Source: DATAEK01 sp036258055 (GTDB taxonomy: Bacteria > Acidobacteriota > Vicinamibacteria > Vicinamibacterales > 2-12-FULL-66-21). Taken from it: a stretch of DNA of 13,366 nucleotides. The stretch is taken from NCBI GenBank assembly GCA_036258055.1, contig DATAEK010000119.1:1-13366 (forward strand). Direction: 5' to 3'. Shown here in pieces: positions 1-6,120 of the stretch. Numbering within the stretch: position 1 is the first letter of the stretch; the number at the start of each line of letters is the position of its first letter. The notes beneath the pieces are model-generated. The model searched no databases, was not told the DNA's origin, and was given only the letters and a program-made list of their open reading frames with translations. The translations under genes were made by a program, and so were the position numbers.

Positions 1-20
1 GGTGCGACGTGTTGTCCATC

Positions 21-55
21 GCCCATGGCCCATGGCCCATGGCCCATGGCCCATA
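21..55. repeat. Heptanucleotide tandem repeat, five units
   Basis: The unit GCCCATG occurs four times exactly (21-48), and a fifth copy ends in A instead of G (49-55). The period is 7, so a run of this repeat inside a gene would shift frame with each unit gained or lost. It lies about 30 bp past the stop of the serine hydrolase, and no convincing gene covers it. No function is visible. Such arrays may arise by replication slippage and could vary in copy number between strains. Confidence 0.9.
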
Positions 56-87
56 TACCATCCGCAGGCGCAGCGCGCGGCGCGTGG

Positions 88-1485
88 TTACTCTTCGATG
101 ATGACGCCGAGCAGCCGTCCGTCGCGCGCGAGACGCATCGTGAAGTACCGCATACCGTCCGCCGTCTTCGCGCGATACCACCGGTTGCGCGCCAGGTTCC
201 GATCCAGATTGAAGTGCCCGTCGCCGACGGTTTCCTCGCCAAGGTAGTCGAAGCTCGATGCGGTCCGCATCGCGGCTGCAATGCGATCTCGAACGGGTTG
301 GGGCAATCGTGAGGCGAGACCTGGCGCGCGCTCGTCCTCGCGGCCGGCGCCGATCGCGGTGAGCGCTGTCCTCAACCGTGCCGTATCACTCACCGCTGGA
401 TCCGGCTTCGGCGCCAGTCCGTGAATGTCCACACCCGGGACGTACATGTCCGCGATCCGTTTGCTCATCGCGTCGATGCCGAGGCCTCCGTCGTCGAGAT
501 TCGCCATCATGATCACCGTGACGCCGTCGTTCACATAACGGCGAATGACCGCGGAGTGGCCGGTCACCGTCGTGCCCCAGTGAGCACCGAAGCGGTGCCC
601 GTTGAACGTGTCCATGAACCAGCCGAGACCGTGGCTGACGGTGCGTCCGTCGTTCAGACGAACCGGCGTGGTCAACGCTTTCAGGCTCTCAGATCGCAGG
701 AGACGTCCCTGCGTGATCGCGATGTCCCATTTGGCGAAGTCGACGACGTTCATCATCACGCCGCCGTTCGGGGCGATGATCGCCGGCCGCAACGGTTCGC
801 CGTGCCGGTAGAGGCCATCTCTGAACAGATAGCCGTCCGCACGATGCTTGACGACCTCGCCGGCGATCTTGAAGCGTGCGGATTCGAGGCCGAGCGGCGT
901 GAAGATCCGCGCCCTGACGAAATCCACGTAGGGCATGCCTGACGCACGTTCGACGACGATGCCGAGCAGGGGGAAGGCGTTGGTGTAGTTCCATCGTTCA
1001 CCGGGCGGAAACCCGAGCGGCTGCTTGCCGAGCAGGTCGATGAACTCCTCGGCCGTGTACTCACGTCGATACGAGAACCCGATGTCGCCGGTGTCGAAAT
1101 CGGCGAGACCTGCCGTGTGCGTCAGGATGTGGCGAACGGTGATCGCCGACCACGCCGGTGGCGTGCGGGGCAGATACGTCGACACGAGATCGTCGAGCTT
1201 GACCTTGCCATCCTCAGCAAGCAACAAGACCGCGTCGGCCGCGAACTGTTTGCTGATGGATCCGATCTCGTACACCGTCTGCTCTGTGGCCGCTGCATCG
1301 AGCTCGAGGCTGGCCAGGCCGTACCCGGCGGCCTTGACGATGCGGCCGTCTTTGACGACGGCCAGCGACACGCCCGGCAGGTGTCGCGATTTGAGTTGCG
1401 TCCGCACGTACTCGTCGACGCGATCGGCCTGCCCCCCCGGCGCGAGCGCGATCGCGAGCGCAATCAGAGGAATAATCCGCATCAC
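88..1485 (-). CDS. Secreted serine hydrolase, class C beta-lactamase / penicillin-binding-protein-like family
   Basis: Probable exported serine hydrolase of the beta-lactamase/DD-peptidase fold. The 465-residue protein starts with a short hydrophobic signal segment (about residues 3-20). The nucleophile motif SxxK is at 76-79 (SISK), the second motif YxN at 167-169 (YTN), and an HWG at 302-304 stands where the KTG-like third motif is expected. These three motifs in order define the family; the substrate cannot be told and may be an ester, peptide or beta-lactam. About 110 residues after the hydrolase fold (roughly 355-465) form an extra C-terminal domain I cannot name. Translation can start at GTG (1485) or the adjacent ATG (1482), with an AGGA a few bases upstream. 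The gene is divergent from the alpha/beta hydrolase with about 70 bp between starts. The GTG/ATG choice is open; the family call is firm. Confidence 0.93.
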   Translation of the reverse strand: MMRIIPLIALAIALAPGGQADRVDEYVRTQLKSRHLPGVSLAVVKDGRIVKAAGYGLASLELDAAATEQTVYEIGSISKQFAADAVLLLAEDGKVKLDDLVSTYLPRTPPAWSAITVRHILTHTAGLADFDTGDIGFSYRREYTAEEFIDLLGKQPLGFPPGERWNYTNAFPLLGIVVERASGMPYVDFVRARIFTPLGLESARFKIAGEVVKHRADGYLFRDGLYRHGEPLRPAIIAPNGGVMMNVVDFAKWDIAITQGRLLRSESLKALTTPVRLNDGRTVSHGLGWFMDTFNGHRFGAHWGTTVTGHSAVIRRYVNDGVTVIMMANLDDGGLGIDAMSKRIADMYVPGVDIHGLAPKPDPAVSDTARLRTALTAIGAGREDERAPGLASRLPQPVRDRIAAAMRTASSFDYLGEETVGDGHFNLDRNLARNRWYRAKTADGMRYFTMRLARDGRLLGVIIEE

Positions 1486-1500
1486 GGGTCATCCTACTCT

Positions 1501-1511
1501 GATCAATGATC
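1501..1511. promoter_or_regulatory. Short palindrome in a divergent intergenic region
   Basis: GATCA-A-TGATC is a perfect inverted repeat with a one-base centre. It lies midway in the 70-bp gap between the divergent serine hydrolase and alpha/beta hydrolase genes, the place a shared operator would occupy. A second small inverted repeat, GTCCG-N7-CGGAC, follows at 1518-1534. Neither matches an operator I know, and short palindromes occur by chance, so this is only a candidate site. Promoters for both genes should lie in 1486-1555, but I cannot pick -10/-35 boxes with confidence. Confidence 0.25.
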
Positions 1512-1555
1512 CGTAGCGTCCGGCTTCAGCGGACCAGCCCTTAGCGGAGCCTGCC

Positions 1556-2593
1556 ATGCGAAGAGCGTATCTTCTGTTCGTCGTGCTGGGATGGTGTGCT
1601 GCAGGTGGAAGTGGGACGGCACACGCGCAATCCGGCCGGCGTGCCACGTCGAACGGCACGGATCCGTTTCCTCACCGATCCGAGTACGCCGCGGTCAACG
1701 GCATCAAGTTGAACTATCTCGACTGGGGCGGCAGCGGTCCCCCGGTCGTCATGGTCCACGGCATCGCCGACGATCCGCATGTCTTCGACGATCTCGCGGC
1801 CCGCATGCACGATCGCTTTCGCATCGTCGCGTACGCACGACGCGGTCACGGACAGTCGGACTCGCCGTCCGGCCCGTACGATGCGGCCACGCTCGTCGAG
1901 GATCTCCGTCAGCTGATGGATCACTTGAAGATCGCACGGGCGAGCCTGGTGGGATGGTCGCTCGGAGGGAATGAAATCAGTGATTTCGCCGGCCGGTATC
2001 CCGAGCGGGTCGACAAGCTGATTTACCTCGAGAGCGGTTACGACTGGTCCGAGGCCAACTTCGCGAAGGCCTTCAACAACATGCTGGGTGTCACCAGCCC
2101 CACGCCGGCCGACTTGGAGTCGCTCGACACGCTGCGCATCTGGTTTCGCAGGTCCTGGCTCGGTACCAAGACGCCGTGGAGCCCGGGCCTCGAAGCGTAT
2201 CTCCGCGATTTCGCGCGGGTGAAAGCCGACGGCACGGTGAGCGTCGTCCCGACGGATCCGGTCATCGCGGCGATCCTCGCGACCGTGCACGTGTGGCCAC
2301 GGGACTACACCCGAATCAAGGCACCAGCGCTGGTTCTCTACACGGAGCCGTTCTTCCCGAGCGACCACCCCGATGCGGCCATGGCGCGGCAGCTGCGCGA
2401 TTTCGAACGGGACGTGATGGTGCCGTTCCGCCGCGCCAACATGGATCGGATCCGGCGCGAGTTGAAAGGCGCGCGAATCGCGGAGATACCAGACCGCACG
2501 CACATGTCGATCGGCGTGGAGCAGCCCGACGCGCTGGCGAAGCTGATTGGCGAGTTCCTGCGAGCGGGCGAGCCCAGGTCCGGAATCTACTGA
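1556..2593 (+). CDS. Secreted alpha/beta-fold hydrolase
   Basis: A 345-residue alpha/beta hydrolase with an N-terminal signal peptide (hydrophobic run 5-23, probable cleavage after AHA near residue 24), so it should act outside the cytoplasm. The oxyanion-region HG is at 68-69, and an ARRGHGQSD stretch (94-102) is typical of the fold. The nucleophile elbow GWSLGG at 133-138 puts the catalytic Ser at 135. The catalytic His is probably H316 in PDRTHMS. The acid is likely in the LYTEPFFPSD segment (261-270). The substrate is unknown; esterase, lactonase or epoxide-hydrolase-like activities all fit. The ATG at 1556 is preceded by GCGGAG at good spacing. The 3' end overlaps the convergent metalloprotease gene by 7 bp. 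Confidence 0.93.
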   Translation: MRRAYLLFVVLGWCAAGGSGTAHAQSGRRATSNGTDPFPHRSEYAAVNGIKLNYLDWGGSGPPVVMVHGIADDPHVFDDLAARMHDRFRIVAYARRGHGQSDSPSGPYDAATLVEDLRQLMDHLKIARASLVGWSLGGNEISDFAGRYPERVDKLIYLESGYDWSEANFAKAFNNMLGVTSPTPADLESLDTLRIWFRRSWLGTKTPWSPGLEAYLRDFARVKADGTVSVVPTDPVIAAILATVHVWPRDYTRIKAPALVLYTEPFFPSDHPDAAMARQLRDFERDVMVPFRRANMDRIRRELKGARIAEIPDRTHMSIGVEQPDALAKLIGEFLRAGEPRSGIY

Positions 2594-3354
2594 CAGTCAC
2601 CCGCCTCGCCGGAGGTCTGCCGAAGGCGGGTGCTGCGCACCAGGCGGGCCGTCGATCCGAGGGGCGCCGGCGCTTCACGTTCCCAGGCCGGCGCGTCATC
2701 TGGATCGCAGGTCCGCTGCTCGTTTTCACCCACCGACCGTTGTGCGTCCGAGAGATGTGCGATCTGTGAGCGCAACCGGCTCACGCTGACGTCGCTCAGT
2801 CGAACACCCCGCCGATCGTAGCGCGCGAGATCCTCGGTCGTCAGACGGGCGCGCATCAATCCCTTGCTGTCGTGATTCGGGCCGAGCAGCACGTGCCCCA
2901 GCTCGTGAGCCAGCACGCGACCGAGCGCGCGTCCCAGTTCGTAGTCATGGAGCGCGGGATTGCTGGGGCGCCGCTTCAGCAGCTGCTCAACGGCGCCAAG
3001 TGAAATCCGAATGGGTCCGTGCACCACGCCAGACGGATCGACCATCGCATCCCCCAGCACCAACGGCAATCCGTCCAGGGCGGCATCCGGCTGGGATCGC
3101 GCGACGCTGACGTTCAGATGCAGGGCAGCGGCGCAGAGTCGATTGTCCGACCAGAGGAGCTCGATGCCGTACGGCTTCCAGATCGCGGTCGCTTCGTTTC
3201 TCGCCGTTCTCTTGATCACGTTCGACGTGATCCTGCGGTCGAATTCGACGATCAGGTGGGTGGTCAAGGTGTCGGCACGCTGCGGATACGGAGGATCCGC
3301 GGTCCACATCCAGATTGCAGAGAACACAGCAAGAGCACTCGTCGTCAGGAGCAT
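2587..3354 (-). CDS. Secreted metzincin-like zinc metalloprotease, copy A
   Basis: A 255-residue protein with an N-terminal hydrophobic export segment (1-18). The zinc site reads HELGHVLLGPNH (150-161), an exact HExxHxxGxxH: ligands H150, H154, H161, catalytic E151. GLMRA follows, with M167 placed like a matrixin-type Met-turn. These motifs indicate an extracytoplasmic zinc protease; no substrate is evident. It is clearly paralogous to the neighbour at 3521-4165, sharing ARNEA-AIW, ELGRALGRVLAHELGHVLLG and the RARL-to-ARYDR region. Its last about 42 residues have no counterpart in copy B and run into the convergent alpha/beta hydrolase gene. The ATG at 3354 has a GGGGA upstream, and the GGACAAGTC before it matches the sequence before copy B's internal start. 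The fold is confident; activity is inferred. Confidence 0.8.
   Translation of the reverse strand: MLLTTSALAVFSAIWMWTADPPYPQRADTLTTHLIVEFDRRITSNVIKRTARNEATAIWKPYGIELLWSDNRLCAAALHLNVSVARSQPDAALDGLPLVLGDAMVDPSGVVHGPIRISLGAVEQLLKRRPSNPALHDYELGRALGRVLAHELGHVLLGPNHDSKGLMRARLTTEDLARYDRRGVRLSDVSVSRLRSQIAHLSDAQRSVGENEQRTCDPDDAPAWEREAPAPLGSTARLVRSTRLRQTSGEAGDCQ
2598..2632. other. Inverted repeat at convergent gene ends (possible terminator hairpin)
   Basis: CACCCGCCT (2598-2606) and AGGCGGGTG (2624-2632) are perfect 9-bp complementary arms around a 17-base loop. The hairpin begins five bases after the alpha/beta hydrolase stop and lies inside the last codons of metalloprotease copy A. The position suits a terminator for the plus-strand gene. 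No T-tract follows on either strand, so it is not a classical intrinsic terminator. Confidence 0.35.
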
Positions 3355-3480
3355 GACTTGTCCCCAGGGACCGGGTGCAATCGTCCGTGCACGTCAGAAG
3401 ACTCGGTACGCGTCCGGCCGACCTCGATCCACTCTGTCTGTTTAAGAGGCGCAGCCGACGTTCATTTCGGGGGAGGACAG
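3355..3480 (-). promoter_or_regulatory. Upstream region of metalloprotease A, duplicated with the gene
   Basis: This stretch resembles 4166-4290, upstream of copy B. CGATCCACTCT occurs at 3425-3435 and 4235-4245, starting 71 and 70 bp from the respective start codons. Further similarity (TTCATTTCGGG-like versus TCCATTGCGGG-like sequence, then GGACA) extends to about 3480 and 4290. The matching spacing implies that the promoter and leader were copied along with the coding sequence. I cannot assign -10/-35 boxes reliably. Confidence 0.55.
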
Positions 3481-3520
3481 CGTGGAAGTCGTCCGCGCTC
3501 GCACCAGGGCTGAGCGATCG

Positions 3521-4165
3521 TCACCTGCTCGACGAGTCGCCCGATCCCTGCGTGTCAGCGGCGTGGGCCATGTAATCGCGCAGGCGCCGCACGCTGGCGT
3601 CGGTCAACCGAAGACCCTTTCGATCGTAGCGCGCGAGCTCCTGGACAGGCAGCCGCGCACGCATCAAACCGCTGCTCTCGTGGTACGTGGGGACCCCGAG
3701 CAGCACGTGCCCGAGCTCGTGCGCCAGGACGCGCCCGAGCGCGCGGCCGAGCTCCTGATCTCGGAGCACGGGGAGCTCGCCGGTCCGGTGCAACAGCAGG
3801 TATTCGATGGTGTCGATCGAGATGTGAATCGGCGCGCGCACAACCCCGGAGCGATCGACCGTGGTCGTGCCGAGCACGGACGGCGATCCGTCGAGCACGA
3901 CCCCCGGTTCGTGTCGTCCGACGATGACGTCGAGGTCGAGGACGGCGCCGCAGTCGCTCTCGGACCACTGGAGCTCGACCCCGTACGCACTCCAGATCGC
4001 GGCGGCTTCGTTCCGGGCGATCGTCTTGATGGTCTTCGACCTGATGGCCGCGTCGAATTCGAGGTTGATGTGCACGGTCAGGGTCGCGGTGGGGTGTAAT
4101 TGCGCGGGAACACCTGTCCACATCCAGAACGCGCAGGCGGCGAGGACGGTACTCGTGATTGACAT
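3521..4165 (-). CDS. Secreted metzincin-like zinc metalloprotease, copy B
   Basis: A 214-residue paralogue of copy A, with the same order: export segment (1-20, including FWMWTG), ARNEAAAIW (50-58), ELGRALGRVLAHELGHVLLG (138-157), then GLMRARL and LARYDRKG. Zinc ligands H149 and H153 and catalytic E150 are present. Two extra residues lie between Gly157 and the next His (H162, in VPTYHESSGLMRA), so the spacing is HExxHxxGx4H rather than the metzincin HExxHxxGxxH. The reading frame opens at an ATG 51 bp upstream (4216). I prefer 4165 because the sequence before it (GGACATGTC-ATG) matches copy A's start and the export segment begins there. With the longer start, LAAC at the end of the hydrophobic run could act as a lipobox. 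A probable extracytoplasmic protease. Confidence 0.8.
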   Translation of the reverse strand: MSITSTVLAACAFWMWTGVPAQLHPTATLTVHINLEFDAAIRSKTIKTIARNEAAAIWSAYGVELQWSESDCGAVLDLDVIVGRHEPGVVLDGSPSVLGTTTVDRSGVVRAPIHISIDTIEYLLLHRTGELPVLRDQELGRALGRVLAHELGHVLLGVPTYHESSGLMRARLPVQELARYDRKGLRLTDASVRRLRDYMAHAADTQGSGDSSSR

Positions 4166-4290
4166 GACATGTCCGGCGGCAACCCGGCGATCGCGCGTGC
4201 TCGATGTTCCGCTCACGACGTGGTGCTACCGATGCGATCCACTCTCGCGCGTCAGGAGGGCGAACGAGCGTCCATTGCGGGAGCGGACAC
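4166..4290 (-). promoter_or_regulatory. Upstream region of metalloprotease B, similar to that of copy A
   Basis: This is the counterpart of 3355-3480. CGATCCACTCT (4235-4245) sits 70 bp from the start codon, and the similarity runs to about 4290. It shows that the two metalloprotease genes probably shared a promoter before duplication. No boxes are assigned. Confidence 0.5.
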
Positions 4291-4556
4291 GATCGACAGC
4301 CGAATCCAAAGGCCGCCGATATGCAGTCTAGATAGCGCGCGCAAGAACGCGCATCGGTGACGGTCCCCGATTTTGGGAAGAGACGCCACCTAGAGATCGC
4401 GTGCGAGTTGGCATGCGAGGGTGGCGTAACGATCAGGGACCAGAGATCGGGAGGATTGGCGGGACGAAATGTGACGTGAACTGCGGGTCTGAAGTAATTT
4501 GCAGGTTCCTGTCTTATACGGATACCGGCGGCGGCTAACCACGGCTCCATGCCGTA
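4291..4556. other. Intergenic stretch without recognisable gene
   Basis: This holds no credible coding sequence: frames open across it are antisense or shifted extensions of neighbours and contain no familiar motif. Nothing resembling a tRNA or a strong terminator is visible. A weak pair of complementary hexamers (ATACGG near 4515, CCGTAT near 4553) flanks the end of the deacetylase-like fragment. It could simply be decayed sequence, given that fragment. Confidence 0.5.
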
Positions 4557-4784
4557 TCACTGCTTCTGCTTCCTCGACGGTAGCAGGTCCGCCGTGGCAT
4601 CGCTTCCGAACGCCGGCACGAGGGGAAGCACTCCGGCGTACACACGCTTTGCCGCTTCGGTGATGCGAGCGATCTCCTCCTCGGAATACTGCGTCTTGTG
4701 ACACGCCATCGATCGGCGTGCGGCGTCAGCATCGCCTTCGGTGAACGGGACGCGGGCGACGAAGTACTTGGCCTGCGGGATCAA
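4557..4784 (-). pseudogene. C-terminal gene fragment, possibly a PIG-L-type deacetylase remnant
   Basis: Seventy-odd codons here read like real protein: KYFVARVPFTEGDAD, then a helix with ACHKTQYSEEEIARITEA, then VLPLVPAF and a stop at 4557. A CH-(K/R)-(T/S)-Q helix near the C-terminus recalls PIG-L/LmbE deacetylases, but the catalytic N-terminal part (HPDD motif) is absent, because upstream the same frame runs into the MFS gene. It may be the tail of a gene truncated by deletion at the MFS boundary. Alternatively a TTG at 4784, overlapping the MFS stop, starts a tiny coupled ORF, though no ribosome site precedes it. The identity is tentative and from memory of the family. Confidence 0.4.
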
Positions 4785-6088
4785 GAAAGGTGGTGTGCAT
4801 CCCACCGCTGAGTCCTGGCGAATTGCTGGTAGAGCAGCAGGTCGTAGGCGATCTTCAACGTCCCGGCAAGGAAGAAGGGAACGTTGATCGTCGAGGGCTG
4901 CGCGAACATCAGCCCGACGAAAAGCGGGCTGATGGCTGAGCCGAGCGTCCTCGCAACCCCGGTAATCCCTCCCGCCGCGGATCGTTCCTCCTGGGTGACG
5001 ACGGCCATGACGTATGACTGGCGGGTAGGGACGTCCATCTGGCTGATGCTGAAACGTATCCACAGCGCCGCGACAGCGAGCGGCAAGGTTGGCAGCAGCG
5101 GGATCAGGATGAGGAGGACGTTCGACGGCAGATGGGTCCAGACCATCGTGCGGATCAGACCGAATCGCGCCGCCAGTCGCGAGGCGAGCAGCGCCGAGAC
5201 GCCGGCCAAAATGTTCGCCCAGAAAAAGATCGGGCCGAGCGTCCCGGGATCGACGCCGAAGCGCAGGTGAAACCAGTACGCCGCAAAGCTCTGGGCGACG
5301 AACCCGCCGCCGAATGCGTCGAGGGCAAAGAGCGCGGATAGCTTCAGCACGACGGGCCGTGACCGATCGAGGCTCGAGAGCCGGGCGAGAGGTCCACGTA
5401 ACGCGCTCCGGTCATCAGCGGCGGCGGCTCGTTCACCATCGCGCGGCAGTTGCCAGAACAGCAACGCCAGCAACGCACCCAGCGCTGCGTAGAGGATGAC
5501 GACCGCTCTGTAGCTGCTCACCGGTGATGTCCCTACCTGTGCAACCGCGTGAGCGAGGAGCCCTCCTGCCAAGGCGCCGAGCGCAGTCGCCACCGATCCG
5601 GTCAGCGTGTACCACGCGAACAATTCCGTCCGGTTCTGCCCGGTTGCCGTGCGCGCCAGCATGGCCTGCTCGATTGGCAGGAACGGTCCCACCTCCTGAC
5701 CGCTGGGACTGATGACGCCAATCGTCGCCGCGAGAAGCAGCAGCCAGAAATGACCGGTCGATGCGAACACCAGTCCCGCGAGCGACATCAGGGCCGCGCC
5801 AGCGAGGAGCATCCGCCGCCGGCCGACTCGGTCGGCTCGAGTCGTGATGAGGAGCGAGACGGCCGTGTCGCCAAACAGGGTGAGCGCGAGCAGCAGGCCC
5901 GTTTGCGCTTCCGTGAGCCCGACGCCGATCAGATAGAACACCAGCACGACCGACAGCGATCCATAGGCAAACAGACGGATGAACCGCGCTGCGAAGAGCC
6001 ACGTGGCGTCGCTGCGAAGATGCCGGGCGAGAGTCATGGGAATCGCTCGCGGATCGGCGAGCTCATCAGTGTGCAACTTATATTTCAT
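4781..6088 (-). CDS. Major facilitator superfamily transporter
   Basis: A 435-residue multi-spanning inner-membrane protein with hydrophobic segments in two halves, separated by a charged loop at about residues 213-245 (PRDGERAAAADDRSALRG). The loop after the second segment is TRADRVGRRR (83-92), the MFS motif A that marks the transporter superfamily. The second half contains MDVPTRQSYVMAVV (351-364) followed by EERSAAGG. Substrate and direction are not evident; efflux is plausible. The start is uncertain. The ATG at 6088 leaves only 32 bp to the divergent permease start and overlaps probable promoter DNA. The ATG at 6037 (residue 18) begins nearer the RHLRSDATWLF helix and would give 418 residues. 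Neither has a strong ribosome site. Confidence 0.9.
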   Translation of the reverse strand: MKYKLHTDELADPRAIPMTLARHLRSDATWLFAARFIRLFAYGSLSVVLVFYLIGVGLTEAQTGLLLALTLFGDTAVSLLITTRADRVGRRRMLLAGAALMSLAGLVFASTGHFWLLLLAATIGVISPSGQEVGPFLPIEQAMLARTATGQNRTELFAWYTLTGSVATALGALAGGLLAHAVAQVGTSPVSSYRAVVILYAALGALLALLFWQLPRDGERAAAADDRSALRGPLARLSSLDRSRPVVLKLSALFALDAFGGGFVAQSFAAYWFHLRFGVDPGTLGPIFFWANILAGVSALLASRLAARFGLIRTMVWTHLPSNVLLILIPLLPTLPLAVAALWIRFSISQMDVPTRQSYVMAVVTQEERSAAGGITGVARTLGSAISPLFVGLMFAQPSTINVPFFLAGTLKIAYDLLLYQQFARTQRWDAHHLS

Positions 6089-6093
6089 GACTA

Positions 6094-6110
6094 ATGTAAC
6101 GTATATTACA
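6094..6110. promoter_or_regulatory. Candidate PadR-type operator between divergent MFS and ADOP genes
   Basis: ATGTA-N8-TACA is a dyad (TGTA at 6095-6098, TACA at 6107-6110; seen more tightly as TGTAA-N6-TTACA) in an AT-rich gap within GC-rich DNA. The known PadR-family consensus is ATGTA-N8-TACAT, so one outer base is missing. Regulators of that family often sit beside ADOP permeases in Acidobacteriota, which suits the location. The dyad overlaps a TATATT (6102-6107) that could be the -10 box of the permease, so binding would block transcription. No padR gene lies in the window. Confidence 0.5.
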
Positions 6111-6120
6111 CTGCATAATC

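Noticed and set aside
1..247. Plus-strand frames reading through the heptamer array as a coding gene with repeats
   Set aside because: The translation over the repeat is low complexity and then runs antisense to the serine hydrolase, with no family motif.
1541..2503. Long minus-strand open frame antisense to the alpha/beta hydrolase
   Set aside because: High GC leaves antisense frames open. The translation has no recognisable motif, whereas the plus strand has a signal peptide and GWSLGG.
3555..4550. Minus-strand open frame of 331 codons over metalloprotease B
   Set aside because: It is frame-shifted relative to the real gene and gives an Arg-rich, motif-free translation. The metalloprotease frame has the HELGH and GLMRA motifs.
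4390..4732. Minus-strand open frames in the gap before the MFS gene
   Set aside because: They overlap the deacetylase-like fragment in other frames and show a random, Arg/Ser-rich composition.
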